This document shows, in pieces, positions 1-8,803 of a stretch of 64,000 nt of DNA. The stretch comes from Gemmatimonas sp. (lineage in GTDB: Bacteria > Gemmatimonadota > Gemmatimonadetes > Gemmatimonadales > Gemmatimonadaceae), in the NCBI GenBank assembly GCA_025361705.1, contig JANYJW010000025.1, forward strand, positions 1 to 64,000, written 5' to 3'. The translations under genes and the position numbers were made by a program. Under the pieces are notes generated by a model. The model searched no databases and had not been told where the DNA came from. It saw nothing but the letters and a program-made list of their open reading frames with translations. Each line of letters starts with the position of its first letter. Within the stretch, counting starts at the first letter, position 1.

Positions 1-1
1 C

Positions 2-58
2 GGCGGACGGCCCTCGGCGGTACGAGTGCACGGAGCGATCGCCGTCCGGCCGCTGTAG
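2..58 (+). CDS. possible 3' end of an upstream gene (partial)
   Basis: The first bases read without interruption in one frame (19 codons, ending ...VRPL) to a TAG at 56-58. The next gene starts about 95 bases later on the same strand, so this could be the tail of a co-directional gene. A peptide this short cannot be assigned to a family. It may be a chance open frame in high-GC DNA. Confidence 0.25.
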   Translation, partial: GGRPSAVRVHGAIAVRPL

Positions 59-81
59 ATTCCCCGCGGGCACCACACCCC

Positions 82-147
82 GATCGCAGATCGCAGTCCC
101 GGATCGATGTCCCCAATCGCAATCCGGATTCAATATCCTCAATCGCC
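82..147. repeat. imperfect short-period repeat upstream of ftcD
   Basis: Two exact copies of GATCGCA stand at 82-88 and 89-95, followed by degenerate units such as CCGGATC and CAATCGC up to the ftcD start. The 7-base spacing resembles the clearer heptad arrays elsewhere in the window, but here the register is soon lost. No convincing promoter or Shine-Dalgarno site was seen in this stretch. Confidence 0.4.
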
Positions 148-153
148 GTCATC

Positions 154-1677
154 ATGAAGCTCGTCGAGTTCGTCCCCAATTTCTCCGAAGGCCGCCGCCC
201 CGAGGTCATCGCCGCCATCCGCGACGCCATCGCAGCGGGCGAGGGTGTCACGGTGCTCGATGTGTCGAGCGACCCGTCGCATAACCGCACCGTCCTCACG
301 GCCGTCGCCACCACCGACGTCGCGGTCGACGCGGCGTTTCGCGGCATCGCCAAGGCCGCCGAGCTTATCGACCTCAATCACCACACGGGCGAGCACCCGC
401 GTATCGGCGCCACCGATGTCTGCCCCTTCATTCCGCTCGAAGGCGCCACGATGGACGACTGCATCGCCCTCGCGCGCGCCCTCGGCAAGCGCGTCGGAGA
501 CGAACTCGGCATTCCGGTCTTCCTCTACGAACGCGCCGCCACCCGCCCCGACCGCGAGAACCTCGCCGACATCCGCCGCGGCGAATTCGAGCAGGCCAAG
601 CTGGACATCGGCGCCAACGCAAACCGCGTCCCCGACTTCGGCCCCAACCACGTGCACGACACCGCCGGGGCCACCGTCATCGGCGCGCGCCCGTTTCTCG
701 TGGCGTGCAACGTCTACCTTGGCGGCGCGGAAAACGTCGCGGTGGCCAAGGAGGTGGCAAAGGCGGTGCGCGGCTCAAGCGGCGGCCTGCGCTATGTGAA
801 AGGCCTGGGTCTCGAAGTCGATGGCCAGGCGCAGGTCTCCATGAATCTCGTCGACACGGACAAGACGCCGGTCTACCGCGCCTTCGAGATGGTGCAGCGG
901 GAAGCCGCGGCGCGCGGCGTTGCAACCACGTGGAGCGAAATCGTGGGCCTCGTGCCCGAGCAGGCACTGTTCGACACCGCCGCGCGCCACCTGCAGCTGC
1001 GCGGCTTCTCCACCGACCTGGTGCTCGAACACAAGGTGCGTCGCGCCATCAGCGGCGGCGAATCGGTGAGCGGCTTCGTGGCGTCGGTGGCGTCCAATGC
1101 CCCAGCGCCCGGCGGTGGCTCGGTGTCGGCGCACGTCGGAATGCTCGGCGCCGCGCTCGCGCAGATGGTGAGCGGCCTCACCGTGGGCCGCAAGAAATAC
1201 GCGGCCGTGGAGCCCGAGATGAAGGAGCTCGCCCTCGAAGCCGTCGCCCTCGGCAACACGCTGGCCACGCTCGTCGCCGAAGACTCGGCGGCCTACACCG
1301 TGGTCACCGACGCGTACAAGCTTCCCAAGGACACGCCCGAGCAGGTGGCGGCACGCGACGCCGCCATCCAGCGCGCGCTCGTCTACGCCTCCGAAGTGCC
1401 GTTGCAAACGGCCACGGCCTGCGCGCGCGTGGCCGAACTCGCTGCCATCGCCGCCACCAAGGGCAACACCAACGCGGCCAGCGATGCCGGCGTGTCGGCG
1501 CTCCTTGCCGAGGCGGCCTGCCGCGGCGCCGTATACAACGTGCGCATCAACGTCGGGTCCATCACCAACAAGGCATCCGCCACGCCGCTCGCCGACAAGG
1601 CGGCAGCGGCGCTGCAGCGAGCGCATCTGGCCGCCGAACAGGCCACGGCCGCGGTCGAACGGAACATCGGAGGATAG
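154..1677 (+). CDS. ftcD: bifunctional glutamate formimidoyltransferase / formimidoyl-THF cyclodeaminase
   Basis: Cytoplasmic enzyme (507 aa) of histidine degradation. It transfers the formimino group of N-formimino-glutamate to tetrahydrofolate and then releases ammonia to give methenyl-THF. The N-terminal transferase domain (about 1-290) has the family start motif NFSEGR (9-14) and the conserved GEHPRIGA segment (79-86) with the likely catalytic His81. The C-terminal cyclodeaminase domain (about 305-507) has the APGGGSVSAH signature near residue 323. Length and domain order match the fused vertebrate-type enzyme; many bacteria have only the transferase. No strong ribosome site precedes the ATG. 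No other hut gene is in the window, although one could lie just upstream. Confidence 0.95.
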   Translation: MKLVEFVPNFSEGRRPEVIAAIRDAIAAGEGVTVLDVSSDPSHNRTVLTAVATTDVAVDAAFRGIAKAAELIDLNHHTGEHPRIGATDVCPFIPLEGATMDDCIALARALGKRVGDELGIPVFLYERAATRPDRENLADIRRGEFEQAKLDIGANANRVPDFGPNHVHDTAGATVIGARPFLVACNVYLGGAENVAVAKEVAKAVRGSSGGLRYVKGLGLEVDGQAQVSMNLVDTDKTPVYRAFEMVQREAAARGVATTWSEIVGLVPEQALFDTAARHLQLRGFSTDLVLEHKVRRAISGGESVSGFVASVASNAPAPGGGSVSAHVGMLGAALAQMVSGLTVGRKKYAAVEPEMKELALEAVALGNTLATLVAEDSAAYTVVTDAYKLPKDTPEQVAARDAAIQRALVYASEVPLQTATACARVAELAAIAATKGNTNAASDAGVSALLAEAACRGAVYNVRINVGSITNKASATPLADKAAAALQRAHLAAEQATAAVERNIGG

Positions 1678-1685
1678 CCCGGCCC

Positions 1686-2441
1686 ATGCCCCCCGCCGAC
1701 TGGATGCAGTGGATTCGTGCCGACTACCACGGCACGCCGTTCGTCAACTTTGGCGCGCGGCATCTCGTATCCCTGGCCATCATCTTGCTGGTCGGCGCGT
1801 ACATCCTGCGCTTCCGCGGTGCCGACGAGACGACACGCCGCCGGGTCCGCTATACGCTGGCTGCGGTGCTCGTGGTGAATGAGCTGTCGTGGCACATCTG
1901 GGCGTACCATTACGTGGGATGGACGCTCGACAAGATGCTCCCGCTGCATATCTGCTCGGTGCTCGTCTGGGTCGGCGCCTATGGACTCGTCACGCTCAAT
2001 CCGCTGATCTACGAGTTCATGTACTTCATGGGAATCGCCGGCCCGTTGCAAGCCGTGCTCACCCCGGACGCCGGCCCATACGGCCTGCCGCACTTCCGCG
2101 CCATCCAGACGCTGGTGGCGCACGGGCTGCTGATCATCGCGGCGCTCTACCTCACGCGGGTCGAAGGCATGCGCCCCACGCTCGCCTCGGTGCGCCGGGT
2201 AATCCTCGGTACGCTCGCCTACATGGTCTTCGTGACCATCGTCAACGTCGCCGTCGGCGGCGATTACATGTGGACGCTCCGCAAGCCGGCCACCGGCAGC
2301 CTGCTCGACGTGCTCGGCCCGTGGCCGTGGTATCTCGTCCCGATGATCGCGCTCGGCATCGTCAACGTGCTCCTGCTGTATGTGCCGTTCTGGTGGGCCG
2401 ACCGGCGGCGTGCTGCAACCCCTGGCGCCGGCGCGCCGTAG
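1686..2441 (+). CDS. TIGR02206/YwaF family integral membrane protein
   Basis: A 251-residue polytopic membrane protein with six to seven hydrophobic segments and aromatic-rich loops (for example LPLHICS and MYFMGIAGP). These match the TIGR02206 family typified by Bacillus YwaF, whose function is unknown. The ATG at 1686 follows the ftcD stop by 8 bases, and a GGAGGA at 1669-1674 lies inside the ftcD end, so the two are probably co-transcribed. An upstream extension in the same frame overlaps ftcD and is Arg-rich shadow sequence, so it was not used. Assignment rests on the topology and the HICS-type motif. The role is unknown. Confidence 0.8.
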   Translation: MPPADWMQWIRADYHGTPFVNFGARHLVSLAIILLVGAYILRFRGADETTRRRVRYTLAAVLVVNELSWHIWAYHYVGWTLDKMLPLHICSVLVWVGAYGLVTLNPLIYEFMYFMGIAGPLQAVLTPDAGPYGLPHFRAIQTLVAHGLLIIAALYLTRVEGMRPTLASVRRVILGTLAYMVFVTIVNVAVGGDYMWTLRKPATGSLLDVLGPWPWYLVPMIALGIVNVLLLYVPFWWADRRRAATPGAGAP

Positions 2442-2454
2442 GGAGCATATGCCC

Positions 2455-3141
2455 ATGCGCGTTCTCCCCCAGCAACAGGCGCCAGCTCCCGCCCCCCCGA
2501 GGATCTCCATCACGGGGTCTGGCACGGCCGCGCTCCCGCAGAATGTCAGCCGCCCGATGACGCGCGAGGACGTGCAGCTGCTGCAGAACCGCCGCAACGA
2601 GCTGTCGCGTCAGCTCACCTCCGCGTCGGGACGTCGCTCCGATGTGGTCCGCGAAATGGGGCGATCGGCCAATGGCCGCGATGGACTCGACGCGCGACTC
2701 AAGGTGCTTGACGAACGCATCGTGCAGCTCGAAAAGGACATCTCGCAGAACGGGCAGCTGCTGGCATCGGCGCCGCCCAATCTCGTCGAAGAGACGTCGC
2801 CGCCCATGGTGTTTCCTCCGGCGGGGCGTTCGGTGAACATCAACGGGCTCTCGGCTGGCCTGCTCATGGTGGTCGTCTTGCCCCTCGTCGTGACGTGGTG
2901 CATCCGGACGCTCCGCCGTGCACCCAAGGCACCGCCGGCGCTGCCGCCCGAGTCGGTCGATCGCATTGCCCGCATCGAACTCGCGGTCGACAGCATCGCC
3001 CTCGAGGTCGAGCGCATTTCCGAGGGACAGCGCTTTGTCACGAAGCTGATGAGTGAGCCGCGGCAGCTCGGCGAGGGTGCCGCCGAACCAATCATCCTGC
3101 GTCAGGGCGACAAGGTCCCGGTGGCGCGCGCCGAGGGCTAG
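2455..3141 (+). CDS. hypothetical single-pass membrane protein with coiled coils
   Basis: Unrecognised protein of about 228 residues. A Pro/Gln/Ala-rich N-terminus is followed by a charged heptad-like helix (roughly 40-105), a Pro-rich linker, one hydrophobic segment (about 134-150, ending WCIR), and a C-terminal helix rich in Glu/Arg/Ile. A cytoplasmic or periplasmic scaffold is possible but unsupported. Two in-frame ATGs exist, at 2449 and 2455. The GGGAG at 2441-2445 lies only 3 bases before the first but 9 before the second, so 2455 was chosen. It ends in CTAG shared with the stop of the convergent glycosyltransferase gene. Confidence 0.7.
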   Translation: MRVLPQQQAPAPAPPRISITGSGTAALPQNVSRPMTREDVQLLQNRRNELSRQLTSASGRRSDVVREMGRSANGRDGLDARLKVLDERIVQLEKDISQNGQLLASAPPNLVEETSPPMVFPPAGRSVNINGLSAGLLMVVVLPLVVTWCIRTLRRAPKAPPALPPESVDRIARIELAVDSIALEVERISEGQRFVTKLMSEPRQLGEGAAEPIILRQGDKVPVARAEG

Positions 3142-4832
3142 CGCGCCAGCCGCAGCGCCACCACGTCAGTGCCGGCGTGGCGCTCCTCCACCACGCGCAG
3201 GCCCGCCGCCGCGGCCGCTTCCACGAGCGGCCGCAGTTCGTTGGCGGGTGAGCCCGCAAAGAAGTGGCTCGCCACCAGCCAGACATCCGGCCGCGCCGCA
3301 GCCACGAGGCGCCGCGCCTCCTCGTCCGCCCATCCTCGCGTGGGGCCGTTGCCCAGCGGTGCGCCGCTGATGCGGTACTGCACGCCGGGCGCGAGTCCCA
3401 CCAGCTCGGTGCGCGCCCCCGAGGTGATCACCAGCGAATCGCCCGCGCCGAGTGCCACGGGGAGCGCCCGCGCGGCATTCTCCGACCCCGGCGCGCCCGC
3501 CCGTCCTGCGAGCGCCACCCAGCGCTCCATGCGCGCGTTGTGCAGCCACGCGCCGTCGTGTGTGGCCATCAGCCACGCGGGCGCCGAACGCGCAAACACG
3601 TAGATGGGCACCGTCGCCGCATCTTCATCGACCTTGGCGAAGAGCGCGCGCGTTGCCTCCAGGGCCCCCGGATCGCGCAGAAAGCGGTCGGAATCGGTGA
3701 ACTGCCACGCGGCCAGCGCTGCACCCACGACAACCACATACGCCGCCGCGGCGCGCGCGTTGGCCACAATGCTGCGGCTCGAGAGCAGCGCGTTGCGCAC
3801 GCCGATCAGCGCCGCCGCCTGCGCCATCCAGACGCCGGGCACCGCAAAGAACGCCAGTCGGTCCGACAGCGGATACGCGCCAATCACGCTCGCGAGCATG
3901 GCAAACACCACCGGCCCCGCCAACAGCAGCGCGTCGCGGCGGCGCCGCCTCGCCACGCCAATCAGCCCGATCACCCAGAGCGTGCACCCAACGGCGGTGC
4001 CGGCAAGCGAGCCGGTCCAGCGCAGCGGAATCCACGTGAGTTCCATCAGCACGCGGATGACACGGACCATGCCGTCACTCGCCGAAACGTCGAGCATCAC
4101 GGGCGCCCAGTAGGCGCGCAGCGGCTCGCTTGCCGCGCTGGCGCGGTACGACAGCAGCCAGAGCGCGCCAAAGGTCGCCGCCGACAGCGCCAGCGCCGGC
4201 AGCGCTACGCGCCGGGCGCCGGGCGCTGCGCGCACCTCGCGCGACGTGGCCAGCGCCACCGCCACCGCGGCAATCACGAAGACCGCCGGCAGTGAGAAGA
4301 GCACGGCCAGCACCATGCCCGCGCCGAGCGCCCACCAGCGCCTGCTCTGGGCGGGATCGTCGCTCGCGTCGCGCGCGAGCAGCAGCAGCGCCGCAGCAAC
4401 GGCCGCGTCGCTGGCGTACGGCTTGGCTTCCGTCGAGTAGCGAAGCGCCAGCAGCGAGCCCGCTGCCCCAATGGCGGCCAGCGCACCGGCGCCAGTACCC
4501 ACCATGCGCTGGCCGAGCCGCCAGAGCAGCCACGGCAACGCGGCGCCCGCGCACCACGGCACCAGCCGGAGCCATGCATCGGGCGCGTCCGCATGCGAGG
4601 CGATGGCGCGCTCGAGCCACAGGAAACCCACTGGCGCCGCCTGCCCCCAGTCGAGCGGCTGCAGCAGTGCGCCGTAACTGCGCGTCATCACGTTGAGCGC
4701 CAGCGACGCCTCGTCCAGCCACAGCGACCCGCGCTGCGTCATGGCCCACGCGCGGACGCCAGCACCCACCACGATGGCGATCCACGCCACAATGGTAGCG
4801 GCGCGCAGCGGAGTATCAGCCGGGCGGGTCAT
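3138..4832 (-). CDS. GT-C fold glycosyltransferase (GT39-like)
   Basis: A 564-residue polytopic membrane protein. After the first helix comes the motif SLWLDEASLALN, the acidic loop typical of GT-C enzymes (PMT/ArnT-like) that bind polyprenyl-phosphate sugars. Many hydrophobic segments follow, and a soluble C-terminal domain starts near residue 420. It probably glycosylates an envelope polymer or protein from a lipid-linked sugar. Its ATG overlaps the TGA of the upstream regulatory/plug gene by 4 bases, indicating translational coupling. The acceptor and donor cannot be predicted. Confidence 0.8.
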   Translation of the reverse strand: MTRPADTPLRAATIVAWIAIVVGAGVRAWAMTQRGSLWLDEASLALNVMTRSYGALLQPLDWGQAAPVGFLWLERAIASHADAPDAWLRLVPWCAGAALPWLLWRLGQRMVGTGAGALAAIGAAGSLLALRYSTEAKPYASDAAVAAALLLLARDASDDPAQSRRWWALGAGMVLAVLFSLPAVFVIAAVAVALATSREVRAAPGARRVALPALALSAATFGALWLLSYRASAASEPLRAYWAPVMLDVSASDGMVRVIRVLMELTWIPLRWTGSLAGTAVGCTLWVIGLIGVARRRRRDALLLAGPVVFAMLASVIGAYPLSDRLAFFAVPGVWMAQAAALIGVRNALLSSRSIVANARAAAAYVVVVGAALAAWQFTDSDRFLRDPGALEATRALFAKVDEDAATVPIYVFARSAPAWLMATHDGAWLHNARMERWVALAGRAGAPGSENAARALPVALGAGDSLVITSGARTELVGLAPGVQYRISGAPLGNGPTRGWADEEARRLVAAARPDVWLVASHFFAGSPANELRPLVEAAAAAGLRVVEERHAGTDVVALRLAR

Positions 4833-7324
4833 CGATGCTCCTTGCCCGTCCACACCGCAATCACGCCGCACGCGGCGTCCATCGCCGTCACCCCGATGCC
4901 GGACGGCGTCCGTCCCGCCGAGGCAAACACCTCGAGGCCGCGCACCTCGTCGTGACGCGCCACGTTCACGCCCGCCTCGAGCGGCACCAGAATGCCGTCG
5001 AGCACCACGCGCATCACGCACGGTTGCGCCTTGGCGTCACGGTCCAGCTTGAAGCCGCGCACCAGTTCGGCAATGCGCACCCCCGCGCTGTCGGCCAGGC
5101 GTACGCCCGCCACACCGCGCAGCAGGTCCGCCAGCTCGGTCGGCATCCGCTTCGCAATGTCCGCCGCGTTGAACGATGCCGTGGCTTCGCGCCGCGCTCG
5201 CCGCGTCTCGAACCCGTCCAGCCGCGACGACGTGCGCTTGTTGCCGACCACGCGCACCGTATCGAGTTCGGGAAGTCCGGCCTGCCGCAGAATCACGGGC
5301 ACCGTGTTGCGCCCCGCCACCACGGAAAACGTGAGCTCGCCGGCGACGTACCCCGCGCGCTTGGTGCGCATCGTCACCTGTCCAGGCGGGAACGTCGCCA
5401 CCAGCGCCCGCCCGCGGGCATCCGTGGTGACCTTGCGCCGTTCGCCCGCTGCCGTCGTCAACTCCAGCGTCGTGGCGTCGAGCGCGAGGCCTCCCGCATC
5501 GTGCACCAGCAGTTCCAGCGATGCCTCTGCCGAGTCCGCATCGATCACCGCCGGCGCCGCGCCGACCCGCAGCGTCACCTCGGCCATCCAGCGCGGCTCC
5601 GGCACGGTGACTTCATTCGTCGCCCGACCGTCGTCACCCATCGCGCTCACCCGGATCGCACGGCCACGCGGCAGCTCGCACAGGTGCCAGACGCCGCCAT
5701 CGTCGGCCATCGTGCCAAAGGTCGTGCGTTGCGCAAAGGCGCGCCCCACCAGCGACACCGTGCCGAGAAAGGACACCATCACCGCACGCCCCGGCGCCGG
5801 GCGCCCGAGGGAATCGCGCACCGTGCCGTACAGCGCCGCCAACCCGTTCTTTACCGCGTCGCCGCCACACGCACCACGCACGATCTCGCGCGCCGATGGC
5901 ATCATCGCACTGTCCGGACGGGTCCGATGCACCGCCACCACGAGGTCGCGCTCGATGGGCGGCGTGCCCAACGCCAGCATCTCCACCGTGGCGATGCGCG
6001 CCGTGTAGCGCCCATCGAGCACCGGTACGGCCTGCACCAGCCCGCCGCTGTCGCTGCGCCACGCATAGTCCGTCCCCTCCAGCGCGACACGGGCGTTCGC
6101 CACCGACACCGTGCTGTCTTCACGCAGCAGCTGCAGCGACACCCCGCTTCCCGTCGCCGCATACAGGAGCTGCCCGCGACGGGCCACGCGCGAGACCAGG
6201 CCCCCGCCCACGCTGATGCCCTGCAATGAGGGCGCGCCCTGCTTCAGGATGGTGCGTGTGTAGCCCTTTTCTGGAACGTCCAGTGACGGCTGCCCGACAA
6301 TCGGCATGCGGATCTGCCAGCGGCCCACCATCCACGGCCCCTCGGCGAGGCGCAGGAACTCCACGCGGCCCCCGGGCGCCCCGTCGTCCGCCGGCGCGGG
6401 CAGGCCAACGTAGCGGTATTCCATCCAGCGCAGTTCCGACGAGGCGCGGTCAATCCACAGCGTCCCCTCAATCTCCACGCGATCGCCGTGCAACCGCTGC
6501 GGGACAAAGCCGACCCCCACGAGCCCCGGCGCCTCGTCTCGCGGCGGCTCCGTGTGAAAGCAGTGCGTGTCGGCAAAGCTCTCCGACAGCAGCACCTCCG
6601 GATCCGGGGCGTGGTACGTCGAGCCCGCTGGGCCGGCCACCACGTATCCGCGGGTCGCCAGACTCTCCGCCGACCAGCTCTTGAAAGCGTGGGTGGTGCT
6701 GCTGCGCGTGGTATGCACTTCCTGCGACCGCACAAACTCGGTGACGGGGCGCAACTCGCGCCGGAACGTGATCCACTCCGCGTCCACCGACTCGCCCGAC
6801 CACAGCGCCGCCGACGCCAGCGCCGTGCGCGCCTCGGTCCACACCTTCACCACCTGCAGCCTGGGGTCGCCCGATGCGCCGCACACATCCTCGCTCCGCA
6901 CCGACACGGCCTCGAGCGCAATGGCCGCGCCAGCCAGCACGATGCGCACCGTCACCGCACCGGTGTCGGCCACCACGACGCCCTCGACGACCGTCGGACG
7001 GAAGCCGATGCGCAATGCGCTCACCGCATACGTGCCCGCCGCGGGCAACCGCAGCTCGAATGCACCACTGATTCCGCTCAGCACACGCACCGCCGCCGTG
7101 CCCCGGGCGCCCGTGGCCACCACCACGATGCCGGCCGCCGGCGTCACGCCGTCCCCCTGCAGCACGGCGCCACGCACGCGCTGCGCCGCCAGGGGAGCGC
7201 CAAGCAACGCGCCAAGCAACGCGGCAAGCAACGCGGCAAGCAACGCGGCAATCGCGGCACACGGAGTCGCAAGGGCGAGGATGCGCGCCGTCGCGGCGAC
7301 AATCCGCTGCATCATGTGGGACAT
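4829..7324 (-). CDS. secreted protein with carboxypeptidase-like regulatory and TonB plug-like domains
   Basis: An 831-residue exported protein. The signal peptide (about 1-40) has a repeated Leu-Leu-Ala-Ala core ending in Ala-Ala-Gln. A carboxypeptidase regulatory-like beta-sandwich spans about 42-125. The middle contains further Ig-like segments (one near 510-570, another near 600-680). The C-terminus (687-831) resembles the plug of TonB-dependent receptors but no beta barrel follows, so it is not a complete receptor. Cys769 in PCVMRV and Cys819 in ACGVIAVWT are shared with the 271-residue protein at 32503-33318. ATG at 7324 was chosen because GGAGGG lies about 16 bases upstream; ATGs at 7315 and 7312 are alternatives. 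Likely periplasmic or outer-membrane associated; function unknown. Confidence 0.75.
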   Translation of the reverse strand: MSHMMQRIVAATARILALATPCAAIAALLAALLAALLGALLGAPLAAQRVRGAVLQGDGVTPAAGIVVVATGARGTAAVRVLSGISGAFELRLPAAGTYAVSALRIGFRPTVVEGVVVADTGAVTVRIVLAGAAIALEAVSVRSEDVCGASGDPRLQVVKVWTEARTALASAALWSGESVDAEWITFRRELRPVTEFVRSQEVHTTRSSTTHAFKSWSAESLATRGYVVAGPAGSTYHAPDPEVLLSESFADTHCFHTEPPRDEAPGLVGVGFVPQRLHGDRVEIEGTLWIDRASSELRWMEYRYVGLPAPADDGAPGGRVEFLRLAEGPWMVGRWQIRMPIVGQPSLDVPEKGYTRTILKQGAPSLQGISVGGGLVSRVARRGQLLYAATGSGVSLQLLREDSTVSVANARVALEGTDYAWRSDSGGLVQAVPVLDGRYTARIATVEMLALGTPPIERDLVVAVHRTRPDSAMMPSAREIVRGACGGDAVKNGLAALYGTVRDSLGRPAPGRAVMVSFLGTVSLVGRAFAQRTTFGTMADDGGVWHLCELPRGRAIRVSAMGDDGRATNEVTVPEPRWMAEVTLRVGAAPAVIDADSAEASLELLVHDAGGLALDATTLELTTAAGERRKVTTDARGRALVATFPPGQVTMRTKRAGYVAGELTFSVVAGRNTVPVILRQAGLPELDTVRVVGNKRTSSRLDGFETRRARREATASFNAADIAKRMPTELADLLRGVAGVRLADSAGVRIAELVRGFKLDRDAKAQPCVMRVVLDGILVPLEAGVNVARHDEVRGLEVFASAGRTPSGIGVTAMDAACGVIAVWTGKEHR
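7204..7252. repeat. in-frame 12-bp tandem repeat inside a signal peptide
   Basis: Near-perfect tandem copies of AAGCAACGCGGC run through the region encoding the hydrophobic core of the exported plug-domain protein. The period is a multiple of three, so copy-number change would lengthen or shorten the signal helix by Leu-Leu-Ala-Ala units without shifting the frame. Confidence 0.75.
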
Positions 7325-7392
7325 TCGGCTGGGCTGGAGACCCTCCAACCTGCGCCCCGGATGCGTACGTCGCAATTGCCGGGATCGTCCGG

Positions 7393-8144
7393 TCAGAGGC
7401 GCGTGAGCACCCGCGGGCCGTCGTCCATCACCGCCACGGTGTGCTCCACGTGTGCGCTGCGCGTCCCGTCGAGCGTCACCACCGTCCACTTGTCGCCCAG
7501 CGTTCGTGTGGCCGGACCGCCCACGTTCACCATCGGTTCAATGGCGATGGTAAGACCCGCCTGCAGGCGCGTGCCGCGTCGCGGCTTGCCGTGGTTGGGC
7601 ACCTGCGGATCCTCATGCGGCAAGTGACCCACGCCATGCCCCACCAGCTCGCGCACACCGAAAAGCCCGCGCGCTCCACCACCACCTGCACCGCATGGCC
7701 AATATCGCCGACGTAGTTCCCGGGAATCGCCTCGGCGATCCCCGCGTCGAGCGCGCGTTCAGTGACGTCCACTAGCCGCTGCGTCGTGGCGTCGATGGTC
7801 CCCACCGGCACCGTGATCGCCGCATCGGTGAACATGCCCTGATACTGCACGCCCACGTCGAGCTTCACGATGTCGCCATCGGCCAGCACACGCTTGGGGG
7901 TGGGGATGCCGTGGACGATCTCTTCGTTCACCGAGATGCAGATCGCGCCCGGAAAGCCGTACAGCCCCTTGAACGCCGGCGTCGCGCCCTCATGGCTGCG
8001 AATGAACTCCTCCGCAATGCCATCGAGCTGGCCCGTGCTCATCCCGGGGCGCACCTGCGTACGCAAATGCGCGTGCGTCAGGGCGAGGATCTTTCCGCCC
8101 AGGGCCATCGTTTCGATCTCGCGCGCACTCTTGAGCTGGATCAA
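7393..8144 (-). pseudogene. map: type I methionine aminopeptidase, frameshifted
   Basis: Removes the N-terminal Met from new proteins. The 5' part (8144 down to about 7656) reads MIQLKSAREIE through metal ligands in KLDVGV and MFTDAA to AGFSV. The family sequence then resumes in another frame as [22 protein letters not shown] and HVEHTVAV. All ligands (two Asp, one His, two Glu) are present across the two frames. Inserting one base near 7655 (plus-strand GCGCACACCG where GCGCACCACCG is expected) restores [12 protein letters not shown]. Because map is normally essential, a sequencing or assembly error is likelier than real decay. It overlaps adk by 4 bases at the end of the ribosomal cluster. 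Confidence 0.9.
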
Positions 8145-8788
8145 CGCCCGACCGCACGCAGGGCGCGGGCCTCGACGTCGGCAAACGATCCCGCCGCGTC
8201 AATTGCCTGCACGTTGCCGCCGTTGGCGCGGTACCACGCCACCACCGGCTCGGTCTGCGCCTTGTACACGCGCAGGCGGTTGCGAATCGACTCGGGTTCG
8301 TCGTCCACGCGGCGCACCAGCGTCCCCTTGGGGCTCACCGGACATTCCGCGTGCGTCTCGCCCGGCTGGCGGCCAGCCACCGGCGAATGGCAGGCGCCGC
8401 ACGTGGCGCGCGCGCTCAGTCGGCTCACCAGCACCTCGTCGGCAATCTCGAACAGCAGCACGACATCCACCTGCGTGCCGATCTCGGCGGCCACTCGGGC
8501 CAGCCCCTCGGCCTGCGGCACCGTGCGCACCACGCCGTCGAGCACGACGCCCGCCGCCTGCTCCGGCGCCGACAGCGCCTCCTTCATGATGCCAAGGATC
8601 ACCGGGTCGGGCACCAGGTCGCCACGATCCATGAACGCCTTGGCCTCGAGGCCGAGCGGCGTCCCGGCCTTGGCGGCGACGCGCAGCACGTCACCCGTGG
8701 AAATCTTGGGGACGCCGAGGGCAGCGGCTACCCGCTCCCCCTGCGTCCCCTTGCCTGAACCCGGTGGCCCGAGCAGGACAACGATCAT
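8141..8788 (-). CDS. adk: adenylate kinase
   Basis: Cytosolic phosphotransferase (215 aa) interconverting AMP+ATP and 2 ADP. It has the P-loop GPPGSGKGT (7-15), STGD (30-33), and an AMP-binding segment VVLDGVVRT (81-89) where most homologues have DGFPRT. The long LID (about 125-160) contains Cys130, Cys133 and Cys149, but the fourth position of the usual zinc tetrad is Ser152, so metal binding is uncertain. It lies between secY and map, as in many spc operons, with a 15-base gap from secY and an ATGA overlap with map. Confidence 0.95.
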   Translation of the reverse strand: MIVVLLGPPGSGKGTQGERVAAALGVPKISTGDVLRVAAKAGTPLGLEAKAFMDRGDLVPDPVILGIMKEALSAPEQAAGVVLDGVVRTVPQAEGLARVAAEIGTQVDVVLLFEIADEVLVSRLSARATCGACHSPVAGRQPGETHAECPVSPKGTLVRRVDDEPESIRNRLRVYKAQTEPVVAWYRANGGNVQAIDAAGSFADVEARALRAVGR

Positions 8789-8803
8789 GACGCTAACCTC
8801 CGA

